Program-made: the position numbers and the translations under genes
Shown here: in pieces, positions 6,912-15,071 of the stretch
How positions within the stretch are numbered: the stretch's first letter is position 1
Layout of the letters: each line of letters starts with the position of its first letter
The notes under the pieces: model-generated
Told to the model about the DNA's origin: nothing
Seen by the model: only the letters and a program-made list of their open reading frames with translations
The model's database searches: none
From: Myxococcales bacterium
Lineage (GTDB): Bacteria > Myxococcota_A > Polyangia > Haliangiales > Haliangiaceae
Direction of reading: 5' to 3'
Assembly: GCA_016720595.1 (NCBI GenBank)
Contig: JADKKI010000046.1
Span: forward strand, 1 to 18,934
DNA: 18,934 nt

Positions 6912-9150
6912 ACTCGACTCCGATGTACGGCAACAGGGGGAGGCCCAGGATGTCCTCGTTGTGATAGGCCTGATTCTCGAGCGGGCGGTTGTAGTCGAGC
7001 ACCCGGTCGCGCGCCTCGACGTTGCGGTGGTTCGTGACGTTCTGCAGGTCGAAGAACAGCATGATGTTGCCCCACGACACGGGCCACGTGCGATCGATGC
7101 GCACGTCGAACTGCCAGAACAGCGGGAGGCGTTGCAGGACGGTCGCTGGCTCGTCGTTGTTGGGATCGTAGGGCGTGCCCTCGGGGACGAGGTGGGCCGG
7201 ATTGCCGGAGACCATCGTCAGCCGCGCGCCGAAGTTCCAGCGGAACGCGGTGGTCGCGGCGAGGAGGTTGAGCCGCAGCGGCTGGTCGAGGCCATACGGC
7301 TCCCAGCCGCCGCCGAGCGCCGGATCGTACTTCCGCTTCGCCCGCGACCACGAGAAGTTCGCGAGGGTGCGAAACGTGTCGGTGTCGTAGCGCACGGAGG
7401 TCTCGATGCCGTAGGTGCGCTGGCGACCGACGTTCGCCTGGAAGCCGTACAGGCCGATCTGCTCCTCGAGCAGCTCCTGGAACACCTGCTGGAGATCGAT
7501 GCCCTGCTCGCGGATGTTGTTCGCCGCGATGTCGACGAGGGTCTTGTGCCCGTCGTGCGCGAACCCGGTGATCGACGCCATGAGGCCCGGGGCAGGGGTG
7601 ACCTCCACCGAGAGCGTCCCCTGATCGACGTACGAGCTCTTTGCCTTCAGGTTGTCGGCGAACTCGTCGAAGTGCGCCGGCGACGGAGGTTGGTGGTAGC
7701 GCCCGAGTGACGCGCGCAGCGTGGCCGTCGGCGAGAGGGTGACGTGCGCGTTGATCCGCGGATCGAGCGCCCACTGCTCGCCGAGGCCGAACCGATCGAG
7801 GCGAAGGCCCGGGCGGATCGAGATGCGATCGCCGTACCAGTGCCGGCGCGCCTCGACGAACACCGCGGCATCCGTCCACAGCACGGTGTTGCGCGGCAGC
7901 GGCACGTCGTTGTCGGTGTCGGCGGTCTCCGGCTGCGAGATGCGCCCGAGGTAGCCACCAGAGACGTCCACGCCGGCGTGCAGGAAGCCGTGCGGATCGT
8001 CGCGCAGCCACTCGCCGCGGCCGCCGAACAGGTACCAGCGGCGGCTGATGTCGAGGACCTTGGCCCGCGCGTTCTCGTCGTACTCCTTGGTGAACAGGGT
8101 CAGGATGTTCGAGCCGAGCATCGGCGCCAGCGTGAACAGCGACTGATCGATCTTTCGCTTGTACGTGGTGCCCGCGCGCAGAAAGCCGAGGTTCACGGCG
8201 ACGTGGCCCTGGGCGTCGATGTCGTTCGGCCTCGCTGCATCGGTGGAGTTCGCGATCCGATCGAGCGAGCCGATCACGTACGCGGCGAGCTGACCGCGCT
8301 TGCCGGCCTCGCCCCACTGCGCGCGCACCTGACCGTCCGTGTAGCTCGGCAGCGGATCGTTGCGGCTGACGAAGGGGCGCAGGAACAGATCGAAGTACGA
8401 CCGCCGGAGCGAGACCAGGAACGCACCGTCGCGCGGCGCCGGCCCCTCCGCAGATACCTGCGAGTGCAGGAGGCTGACTTCGCCGCCGACGCGATAGGCA
8501 TCGCCGCGCGGAGCCCGTGTCGTGAGCTCGACGACGCCGCCTTGGGTACGGCCCAGCGAGACATCGAACCCGCTCGGCACCACGCGCATGTCCTCGAGCA
8601 TCTGGGTGGGGAACACGCCGGTGATGCCACCGAAGTGGAACGCGAGCGGGATCTCCACGCCATCGATGAACACGCTCGAATCGCGTGGCGACATGCCGCG
8701 GAGCACCACGCCGCCGAACGAGAACGGGATCCGCGCCGCCGCCGGCAAGATCGTGATCGCGCGGAGCGCATCGTTCATCGCGCCCGGCGTGGACGCCACA
8801 TCCTTCGCCGACATCGTGTACGCGAGCGGCTTGCTCTCCTCGGGCGCTCTACCCGAGATCTCGATGACCTCGCCCGACGCGCGCACGAGGCGCACGACCA
8901 CGTTGCCCTTGGCGGGCAGGGTGCGCGCCACGAAGCCCGAGGCGATCACCGTCAGCGAGCCCGGCGCGGCGGTGATCGTGAAGGTCCCATCGTCCGCCGT
9001 CGTCGCGGCCTCGTCGTGCAGGAGGATCGTGGCTCCCTCGATCGGCAGCCCAGCCTCGTCGACGACCCTGCCCGTGATGGTGGTGCCCTGCGCCGCGGCG
9101 CTGGTGACGAGCGAGACCACGCATGCGGTGACTCCGAATGCGCGGCTCAT
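6898..9150 (-). CDS. TonB-dependent outer-membrane receptor with carboxypeptidase-regulatory-like N-terminal domain
   Basis: A 750-residue protein. Residues 1-21 are a signal peptide ending SAAAQ. Residues about 22-95 form a CarboxypepD_reg-like beta sandwich (TGRVVDEAGLPIEGATILLH and DDGTFTI). EVIEISGRAPEE resembles a TonB box. Residues about 115-230 form the plug domain (VVLRGMSPRDSSVFIDGVEI, LEDMRVVPSGFDVSLGRTQG), and the rest is a barrel of alternating aromatic/polar strands. Family knowledge: such receptors import large or scarce ligands using TonB-ExbBD energy. No TonB, ExbB or ExbD gene and no ligand clue is in the window. It is intact, heads a minus-strand series of four genes, and shares a short promoter region with the divergent cysteine-rich lipoprotein at 9274. 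ATG 9150 is chosen because it starts the signal peptide; the frame is open further upstream without signal features. Confidence 0.92.
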   Translation of the reverse strand: MSRAFGVTACVVSLVTSAAAQGTTITGRVVDEAGLPIEGATILLHDEAATTADDGTFTITAAPGSLTVIASGFVARTLPAKGNVVVRLVRASGEVIEISGRAPEESKPLAYTMSAKDVASTPGAMNDALRAITILPAAARIPFSFGGVVLRGMSPRDSSVFIDGVEIPLAFHFGGITGVFPTQMLEDMRVVPSGFDVSLGRTQGGVVELTTRAPRGDAYRVGGEVSLLHSQVSAEGPAPRDGAFLVSLRRSYFDLFLRPFVSRNDPLPSYTDGQVRAQWGEAGKRGQLAAYVIGSLDRIANSTDAARPNDIDAQGHVAVNLGFLRAGTTYKRKIDQSLFTLAPMLGSNILTLFTKEYDENARAKVLDISRRWYLFGGRGEWLRDDPHGFLHAGVDVSGGYLGRISQPETADTDNDVPLPRNTVLWTDAAVFVEARRHWYGDRISIRPGLRLDRFGLGEQWALDPRINAHVTLSPTATLRASLGRYHQPPSPAHFDEFADNLKAKSSYVDQGTLSVEVTPAPGLMASITGFAHDGHKTLVDIAANNIREQGIDLQQVFQELLEEQIGLYGFQANVGRQRTYGIETSVRYDTDTFRTLANFSWSRAKRKYDPALGGGWEPYGLDQPLRLNLLAATTAFRWNFGARLTMVSGNPAHLVPEGTPYDPNNDEPATVLQRLPLFWQFDVRIDRTWPVSWGNIMLFFDLQNVTNHRNVEARDRVLDYNRPLENQAYHNEDILGLPLLPYIGVEFAPR

Positions 9151-9204
9151 CAGGCCGGGCGAATATACCCGCCAGGCGGCGGCACGTGTCGGCACGGCGG
9201 ATGT

Positions 9205-9214
9205 GACACGTGTC
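9205..9214. promoter_or_regulatory. Palindrome GACACGTGTC in the divergent promoter region
   Basis: A perfect 10-bp palindrome lies in the 123-nt gap between the receptor (start 9150) and the lipoprotein (start 9274). A related ACGTGTC sits at 9184-9190, 21 bp upstream of the matching half. A perfect palindrome between divergent genes suits a dimeric regulator, but no regulator gene is adjacent. Confidence 0.3.
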
Positions 9215-9231
9215 CCCTGGATCGGGTTGTC

Positions 9232-9247
9232 CGGATCGATCGATCCG
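9232..9247. promoter_or_regulatory. 16-bp perfect palindrome CGGATCGATCGATCCG
   Basis: This perfect inverted repeat is centred 34 nt upstream of the lipoprotein start at 9274 and 90 nt upstream of the receptor start. It could be an operator or a hairpin at a transcript's 5' end. It is built from repeats of GATC and CGATCG, common words in this sequence, so chance is possible. Confidence 0.35.
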
Positions 9248-9273
9248 CGTCGACACGGGTTACGCTGTGTCCG

Positions 9274-9663
9274 ATGCGCCTGTTGTGGCTCCTGCCGTGC
9301 CTCGTCGGCTGCAATGACACGAGCTCCCCGCCCGACGCCCCAGCCATCGCCGTCGATAGCACGATGGGCGCGTGCGCCGCAGTCGGCGACTGTCCGTGCT
9401 TCACGAACTACGACTGCCCACCAACGCACGCGTGCGTGAGCCAGGACCCGAGCGGAACGATGGTGTCCTGCGTTCCCGGGCCGCGCGGCACCGGCGCCGC
9501 GGGTGTGCCGTGCACGGGCGAGGCGGACTGCGCGAGCGCGCTGTGCGTGGACGACGCCACCGGCGGCCGCCGCTGCTCGGACGTGTGCACGAGCTCGGCG
9601 ACGTGCCCGCCCGAGTTGCCCCGCTGCCTCGCGGCGCTCGGGATCTGCGCGCGCGCCCTGTGA
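9274..9663 (+). CDS. Cysteine-rich lipoprotein
   Basis: A 129-residue protein whose N-terminus MRLLWLLPCLVGC is a lipoprotein signal with lipobox LVGC and the lipidated cysteine at residue 13. The mature part has 14 further cysteines, an even number, in short-spaced clusters (GDCPCF, YDCPPTHAC, ADCASALC, SATCPPELPRC), so up to seven disulfides are possible. The pattern resembles the many Cys-rich, Dickkopf- or EGF-like secreted domains of myxobacteria, but I cannot assign a named family. No enzyme motif is present. It diverges from the TonB-dependent receptor gene and may share its regulation. The start is the first ATG that yields a signal peptide; sequence upstream in this frame is antisense to the receptor gene. 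Confidence 0.82.
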   Translation: MRLLWLLPCLVGCNDTSSPPDAPAIAVDSTMGACAAVGDCPCFTNYDCPPTHACVSQDPSGTMVSCVPGPRGTGAAGVPCTGEADCASALCVDDATGGRRCSDVCTSSATCPPELPRCLAALGICARAL

Positions 9664-9685
9664 GCGGTGCGCGGCTGCCGACGGT

Positions 9686-11350
9686 TCAGCCCTCGCCGAG
9701 CGGAAAGCCGCCCTCGGCGATCATGCTCAGGAAGCCACCCGTGACATTCGCGACGTCCTGGAAGCCGAGGCCTTTCAGGATCCGCAACGCGAGGTGGCCA
9801 CGAAACCCGACGCGGCAGTGGACGACGATCCGACGGTCGCGCGGCACCCCATCGATCTCCGTGCGCAGATCGTTCACGCCGATCTGCACCGCGCCCGCGA
9901 GGTGCGAGCGGCCGTGCTCGGCGCGCGTGCGTACGTCGAGCACGAACGGCGGCTTCGCCGAGGCCAGCTCGGCCTTCAGCTGTGCCGCGGTCACAAGCGG
10001 ACTGTCCCCCGAGATGTCGTTGAGGCCGACGAACGCCGCGAGGTTCACCGGATCGTTGGCCGACGAGTAGGGAGGCGCGTAGGCGAGGTCGACCTCCGCG
10101 AGATCGTGCAGCGTGAGCTTCCCCTGAAGCGCCGTGGCGAGGACATCGATACGCTTGTCCGCGCCCTCATGCCCGAAGGCCTGGCCGCCCAGGAGGCGCG
10201 CGGTCTTTCGATCGTAGACCAGCTGAAGGGTCAGCTCCTTCGCGCCCGGGTAATAGCCGGCGTGGTGCTCCTTGTGCACGATCGCGACGCCGACGTCGAA
10301 GCCGGCCTCGCGCGCGGCCTTCTCGGTGAGGCCCGTCGAGCCCGCGGTGGCGTCGAACACCTTGACGACGCTCGTGCCGAGCGCGCCCGCGTAGCGCATG
10401 TCACGACCGAGCGCGTTGGAGGCCGCGATCCGCCCCTGACGGTTCGCGGGCCCGGCGAGGGGCAGGCGCGCCTTCTTGCCCGAGACCTTGTGCAGTACCT
10501 CGAGCATGTCGCCCGCGGCGTAGATGTCCGGGTCCGACGTTCGCATGCGGTCGTCGACCACGAGCGCGCCCGTCACGCCGAGCGTGAGGCCCGCGGTCTT
10601 CGCGAGCGCGAGCTCGGGGCGCACGCCGACGGAGAACAGCACGAGCTCCGCCGGGATGGTTCGGCCGTCCGCGAGCTCGACGGTCTTCTCACGCGCGTGG
10701 ATGGCCTTCAGGCCGACGCCGGTGACGACGGAGACGCCGTTGGCCTCGAGCTCCTTCGCGATCGCGACCCCGAACGCGCGGTCCATCACGGCCATCACGG
10801 TGGGCAGGAGCTCCACCACGGTGGTAGCGATCCCACGGCGCTGGAAGGCGCCGGCCATCTCGAGGCCAATGAAGCCGCCGCCCACGACGACCGCGGTCCT
10901 CGGCTTCTCGGTGGTCAGAAAATCCTGGATGTGATCCGTGTCGGGCACCGTCCACATCGCGAAGACGTGCGGCGCGTCTGCGCCGGGCAGTGGCGGCGAG
11001 ATCGGCTTTCCTCCCTGCGCCAAGATCAGCTTGTCGTAAGGGACCCAGCGCTCCCCTTCCGGACTGCGGACGCGAACGCGGTGTGCGCTGGCGTCGATCT
11101 CGAGCGCCTCGGTGTCGACGTGCGCCGTGACGCGGTAGCGAGCGTGGAAGCCCTCCGGGGTCTGGAGCAGGAGCTTGGCGCGGTCCTCGATCTCGCCTGC
11201 GATGTAGTAAGGCAGCCCACAGTTCGCATAGGAGACGTAGGGCCCGCGCTCGAGGAGCGTGATCTCCGCCGTCTCGTCGAGCCGCCGCGCCCTCGCCGCA
11301 GCGGTCGCCCCGCCCGCCACACCACCGATGATCAAGAGTCGCGTAGTCAT
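9686..11350 (-). CDS. cdr: CoA-disulfide reductase with C-terminal rhodanese domain (CoADR-RHD)
   Basis: A 554-residue flavoenzyme of the pyridine nucleotide-disulfide oxidoreductase class. The FAD-binding Rossmann motif is at the start (LLIIGGVAGGATAAARARR). The single redox-active cysteine is Cys44 in SYANCGLPYY, the signature of the CoA-disulfide/NADH oxidase/persulfide reductase group. A second Rossmann motif VVVGGGFIGLEMA near residue 155 binds NAD(P)H, and DIYAAGD is the second FAD contact. After the dimerisation domain (YPGAKELTLQLVYD, AYAPPYSSANDPVN) comes a rhodanese domain with active-site loop HCRVGFRG, Cys near residue 512. Family knowledge: such fusions reduce CoA disulfide, CoA persulfide or polysulfide, with the rhodanese handling sulfane sulfur. 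The gene is intact and alone on its strand. With the YeeE pair about 4 kb away it suggests thiosulfate or sulfane sulfur metabolism, an inference. Confidence 0.95.
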   Translation of the reverse strand: MTTRLLIIGGVAGGATAAARARRLDETAEITLLERGPYVSYANCGLPYYIAGEIEDRAKLLLQTPEGFHARYRVTAHVDTEALEIDASAHRVRVRSPEGERWVPYDKLILAQGGKPISPPLPGADAPHVFAMWTVPDTDHIQDFLTTEKPRTAVVVGGGFIGLEMAGAFQRRGIATTVVELLPTVMAVMDRAFGVAIAKELEANGVSVVTGVGLKAIHAREKTVELADGRTIPAELVLFSVGVRPELALAKTAGLTLGVTGALVVDDRMRTSDPDIYAAGDMLEVLHKVSGKKARLPLAGPANRQGRIAASNALGRDMRYAGALGTSVVKVFDATAGSTGLTEKAAREAGFDVGVAIVHKEHHAGYYPGAKELTLQLVYDRKTARLLGGQAFGHEGADKRIDVLATALQGKLTLHDLAEVDLAYAPPYSSANDPVNLAAFVGLNDISGDSPLVTAAQLKAELASAKPPFVLDVRTRAEHGRSHLAGAVQIGVNDLRTEIDGVPRDRRIVVHCRVGFRGHLALRILKGLGFQDVANVTGGFLSMIAEGGFPLGEG

Positions 11351-11480
11351 GGTGGGTTAGAGCCCAGGCCGCCGAAAGGATTCACGCAAATGCCCTGCCG
11401 GTGGGGGGCGAGTGGCAGAGTTTTGCGGTCTGCGCGAACCGCTTTGGGATGCGCGCGCTCTACCTATGGGAGCGGAAACC

Positions 11481-12327
11481 ATGTGCGAGCTGTTCGCGAT
11501 GTCGGCGCGCTTTCCGACGAACGTCCACCTGTCCCTGGACGAGCTCGCCCGCCACGGCGGCGGCACCGGACCGCACCGCGATGGGTGGGGCGTCGCGTTC
11601 GGGCAGCAGGGCGACGCCCTCGTCATCCGCGAGCCCAGCGCCGCGCACGACAGCGCGTGCCTGGCGTTCCTGCAGCACCAGGCGATCGCGAGCCCGCTCG
11701 TCATCGCGCACGTCCGCTTCGCCACCCAGGGACCGAAGCTGCTCCGCAACTCTCCAGCCGTTCACGCGCGAGCTGGGCGGCATCGTGCATCTCTTTGCGC
11801 ACAACGGGATGGTGCCTGGAATCGAGCATGACCCACGCTTCCAGGCGCGTCGCTTCCGGCCGATCGGCGACACCGACTCCGAGTACGCATTCTGCGCGTT
11901 ACTCGAGCGGATGGCGGTGCTCTGGAGCGACGGACGACCAGAGCTCGACGTCCGGATCGCGGCGGTCGCGGCCTTCGCGGCGGAGTTGCACACGCTCGGG
12001 CCGGCGAACTTCCTTTACTCCGACGGTGAGGTGCTGTTCGGTCACGGCCACCGAAGGCGCAACGCGGCGGGGGAGATGGCTCCGCCTGGGCTCCACGTCC
12101 TCTGCCGGACCTGTCGCCCCGGCGCCGAGCCCCTCGACGTCGCGGGCCTGTCGATTCCTCCCGAGCACGAGCAGCAGGTCGCCCTTCTCGCGAGCGTGCC
12201 CCTGAGTGACGAGCCGTGGGAGGCGCTCCACGAGGGCGAGCTCATCGTGCTGCGCGAGGGCAAGATCGTGCACCGCCAGAGGCGCGGCTCAGGGGGGCGG
12301 GCTGACGGCGTCGATGCGTTGCTTTAG
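11481..12327 (+). pseudogene. Class II glutamine amidotransferase (YafJ/EgtC-like), one frameshift
   Basis: The start MCELFAMSARFP places the catalytic N-terminal nucleophile at Cys2, as in Ntn glutamine amidotransferases. DGWGVAF and IAHVRFATQG follow in the first frame. Near 11750 the reading frame changes by one base; the other frame continues QPFTRELGGIVHLFAHNG and GDTDSEYAF, which are the next family motifs, so the two pieces are one gene. The domain takes ammonia from glutamine; stand-alone members are mostly of unknown acceptor. The ATG at 11481 has GGGAGCGG just upstream. The last 39 nt overlap the convergent lipoprotein gene, and the final residues (after KIVHRQ) may be an artefact of a G-run at 12292-12297. 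Removing one base at 11750 would restore the frame, so this may be an intact gene with a consensus error. Confidence 0.8.
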
Positions 12328-12654
12328 CTCGTCGAGCACTTCGGGGTGGCCGATGGGCGCGATGATCCACGAGGGCGGCTTGGCCACGAGCGCCGGGCAC
12401 ATCAGGAAGCTGCGGTCGCGGAGCGACTTCGCCGCCAGCACGCAGTCGCGCTGAGCCTCCGAGAGACCCTCGTCGCTGCAGCGGTCGATCGAGGCCTGCA
12501 CCACCTGGTCGATCACGCGCTGTTCGTCCGCCTTGGGCTCCGAGCCGGGCGGCCCGGCCGTCGTGAGGCCGATGACGTGCTTCACCGCGCGCTCGCAGTT
12601 CGGATCGGTCTTGTGACAGGCACACACGGCGAGGAGCAGCACGAGTGTTCGCAT
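12289..12654 (-). CDS. Small secreted lipoprotein, conserved myxobacterial type
   Basis: A 121-residue protein with a short signal peptide (MRTLVLLLAVCACHK). The lipidated cysteine is either of the two at residues 11 and 13. The mature part has evenly spread cysteines (NCERAVKHV, DRCSDE, RDCVLAAK, FLMCPAL), suggesting disulfides, and a helical pattern with KPPSWI near the end. It resembles small lipoproteins of unknown function with the pattern NC..AV followed by C..E....Q..CVLAA. No catalytic site is seen. ATG 12654 is used because it begins the signal peptide. The 3' end overlaps the convergent amidotransferase by 39 nt. Confidence 0.72.
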   Translation of the reverse strand: MRTLVLLLAVCACHKTDPNCERAVKHVIGLTTAGPPGSEPKADEQRVIDQVVQASIDRCSDEGLSEAQRDCVLAAKSLRDRSFLMCPALVAKPPSWIIAPIGHPEVLDELKQRIDAVSPPP

Positions 12655-12766
12655 CCCGGTAGCGTGCACCGATCCGGGCGTCGATCGCAGCACCATCGCG
12701 AGAGCATCTGGTCGTCGACAACCGCTCACATCGCCTCGCCCAAACCTGCGGTTTCGGGGACAATCA

Positions 12767-14099
12767 GTGCGCTTGGTTGGTGCGACACCCACACTCGCGC
12801 TCGTGGCCATGCTCACGGCATGTGTCTCTCGATCGTACGACACCGCCACGGTCGTGCGGGTCGGTTACCCGGAGCCACCAGCCACCACCCTCGTCACGGT
12901 GGTCGACGATCCCGCTGTCGGTGCGGCGCTCGAACATCGCCTCCGTACGATCGTGCCCATGAAGGTCACGTCCCACCCGGTCATGACCAGCGACGGCGAG
13001 TTGCTCGATCCAGCCGAGATCTGCCGCGAGCTCGGCCCGCCGGCGAGCGAGAACCCGCCAGCCGAGGTCGTCGTCATCGTTCAGTCGTCCGTGATCGCGA
13101 GTGAGCAGTTCGACTGCAAGGACACCGAGACGACCGGCCATCGAGGCACCTTCGATCCCTCGAAGGGCTGGGTGAACGACACGCGCAGCCGTGAGTGCGT
13201 CAAGTGGGAGTATTCGTACACGCAGGGCCTCGCGACTGCACGGATCACCGCGCTGGATCGTTCGACGTGCACATCGCGCGCGACAGCGACGACCAGTATC
13301 GACGAGAGCACACGAGGTCTGACCGCAGCGTCCGGAACCCGCGAGGAGAACAAGGCTCGTGTCATCGTGGCCACGCGCGCCGCGATCATGGCCCGAGTCG
13401 CCGAACTCGACGTTGCCGATCTGTTGCCGGCCGGTGTGCGGGCGTCTCAGCAGGACGCGCGGGCGGAGCTCAGTGGCCCATTATCGAGCACGCTCGGGGC
13501 CGGGCGCACGTACGCGCTCCGAGGCGCGCGTGATGGCAACACGCAGCATCTCCGGATGGCTGCACATCGAGACCGCCAGTCCGCTCGGTGCCGTGGGTGC
13601 ACTCTCGCCGCGCGTCGAGATCAACGACGAAGCACCGGTGCCGAAGCTTCCGACGCTGCAGGTGGGGGACCGGATCGAGAGGCTCACGCACGCACATCGC
13701 TGGACGGGGCTCCCCCTGGTCGGCGTCACGCGTACCGACCGTGGTGGCGATCTGACCTCGCTCAGTGGCGCGGTCGCTGTCCGCTGGACCTACCCACGTC
13801 TGTTCATGCACTCAGACTTCCTGCTCGCGGGCCACGCCAGCCGGAACACGCTGCGTCATCAAGAGTCGCTCTCGTTTGGTCCGTGGATCCCGCTCGGAGG
13901 CCAGTTCGCGGTCCTCGGGCTGGTGGAGGCAGGACTCGTCGTGGATGGTGTTGTTCGGCGTCGCCGGCGGCAAGCGCGACGATCGCCCGCCGCAGTGAGT
14001 GCGGCAGGTCTCGTCATGTCGAGGTCCGCCCGAACGACGTTGTGCAGTCGCAACGGGTTCGTCGGCGCTAGCACGGGCGTCTGGTATCATCGGGCGTGA
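12767..14099 (+). pseudogene. Lipoprotein with a C-terminal beta-rich region, frameshifted
   Basis: GTG 12767, preceded by CGGGGA with good spacing, opens a lipoprotein signal (LALVAMLTAC, lipobox LTAC). The first frame is convincing to about 13500: a Val-rich periplasmic domain (TTLVTVVDDPAVGAALEHRL), VVVIVQSSVIAS, several cysteines, and a helix near AAIMARVAEL. From about 13520 the meaning switches to another frame (MATRSISGWLHIETASPLGA and PRLFMHSDFLLAGHASR), whose alternating pattern suggests beta strands, possibly a barrel, ending GFVGASTGVWYHRA. Between 13940 and 14040 neither frame reads well, so more indels are likely. Whether the two halves are one protein or two adjacent genes is uncertain. 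No named family is recognised. The final TGA overlaps the ATG of the next gene. Confidence 0.55.
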
Positions 14100-14622
14100 T
14101 GCGTCGTCGGCTCGCGCTGCTGGTTGTCGCCGGCAGCCTCGTTGGGTGTGCGGGGCGGCGTGACGTGTACGTCCGCTATGGGGAGATCCACCGCCACCTC
14201 GGCGAGTTGCGCGCTCAGGGCACGCGACTGTCGAGGCCACCGAGACCGACGCCGAGCGCACCAACAACGTCACCCACGATCCCGACACCGCCACCACCGT
14301 CGACCTCCGCCTCGGCCAGATCGGCGGTCTCGCCGAGGGCTGCAAGGACGTCCCGCCGTTCCGAGGCGCCGAGCCGATCGCGGGATGCGAGCTCACGCTG
14401 AAGCGCGACGCTCACCTCGTCGTCGACAATCGCCCTGATCGCCTCCGCGCCCACAACGTGGTCGCGTTCGGAGCCGGGCTGCTCACGCTCGGCGGTACCG
14501 GCGGAGCGATCTACTGCGGCATCGCCTGCGATTCGTACAGGGCCGAGAAGATCGGCGTGCTGGCGGGGACCGCCCTGGTGTCGCTGCTCGTCTGGGTCGT
14601 GGCGAGCGGCGGCCGCGATTAG
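14099..14622 (+). pseudogene. Small lipoprotein with C-terminal membrane helices, one frameshift
   Basis: The start MRRRLALLVVAGSLVGC is a clear lipoprotein signal with lipobox LVGC. The frame reads well to GELRAQG (14221) and then loses sense. One base to the side, from 14221, a long sensible frame begins HATVEATETDAERTNN, continues with LRLGQIGGLAEGCKDV and GCELTLKRDAHLVV, and ends with two hydrophobic segments (VVAFGAGLLTLGGTGGAIYC and IGVLAGTALVSLLVWVVA) before TAG 14622. Adding one G to the run at 14218-14220 joins both parts into a protein of about 175 residues. The start overlaps the stop of the preceding gene, so the two are probably coupled. Function unknown. Confidence 0.6.
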
Positions 14623-14795
14623 TCCGCGCTGCGACGCGTGCGCAGAGGACTCACCGCGCGGAATCGCACCAGACCTGCGGCGCGTTGCCGAGGGCATGAG
14701 CACCTTCACCGAGCCGACCTGAGCGGCGCCCATTGTTGGCGCACCCTCTGATGAGGTCGTCTCGCAGCGGCGCGTCGTTTGCACTTCGATCAGTC

Positions 14796-14873
14796 ATGTC
14801 AATGACCACCATTCTTGTGATCCTCGTCATCGTGCTCTTGCTCGGAGGCGGAGGGTTCTACTTCCGTCGCTAG
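14796..14873 (+). CDS. 25-residue single-helix membrane microprotein
   Basis: The frame ATG TCA ATG ACC ... TAG encodes MSMTTILVILVIVLLLGGGG followed by FYFRR. It is a short N-terminus, one membrane helix, a run of four glycines, and an aromatic/basic end. This composition matches very small membrane proteins of the DUF3309-like type (TTILxxLLxLLLLGGGG). No obvious ribosome site precedes it, and the second Met (14802) could be the real start. Function unknown. It stands between the frameshifted lipoprotein (172-nt gap) and a methyltransferase remnant. Confidence 0.5.
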   Translation: MSMTTILVILVIVLLLGGGGFYFRR

Positions 14874-14885
14874 CAGTTGGAATCC

Positions 14886-15041
14886 GTGTCGGGGGAGCGC
14901 GCCCTTCCGAGCCACGACCGGCAGCTCTCGGGATTTCACCGCGCCTTCGAGCCCGGGCTCCAGCGAGTGCTCGGCACGCTTCCGTTGACACCCGAGATGC
15001 GGGTCCTCGATCTCTCCCCGGGCGAGACCGATGAAAGGTGA
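14886..15041 (+). pseudogene. Truncated SAM-dependent methyltransferase (N-terminal remnant)
   Basis: A 51-codon frame from GTG 14886 reads HRAFEPGLQRVLGTLPL and then EMRVLDLSPGE before a stop at 15041. The segment VLDLxxG preceded by a helix and LPL..EM is the usual approach to motif I of class I SAM-dependent methyltransferases, where the cofactor loop would continue GxG. The frame ends within that motif, 30 nt before the DUF2156 gene, and third codon positions are GC-rich as in real genes here. It therefore looks like the 5' part of a methyltransferase gene whose remainder was lost by deletion, or a short gene of unknown role. It cannot be an active methyltransferase as it stands. Confidence 0.4.
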
Positions 15042-15071
15042 GCACGGGCGCGAGCGCGTGCGGCGAGGGGA

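Noticed and set aside
6824..8317. 497-codon minus-strand frame inside the TonB-dependent receptor gene
   Set aside because: Different frame on the same strand as a clear receptor; composition is Arg/His/Pro-rich noise.
7744..9273. Plus-strand frame extending upstream of the Cys-rich lipoprotein
   Set aside because: Antisense to the receptor; only the part from ATG 9274 has a signal peptide and sense.
11351..11480. Promoter (TACCTAT as -10) in the divergent gap before the amidotransferase
   Set aside because: No matching -35 at proper spacing; not supportable from one sequence.
9503..12205. 900-codon plus-strand frame
   Set aside because: Antisense to the CoA-disulfide reductase for most of its length; caused by GC-rich codon use, which leaves few stops.
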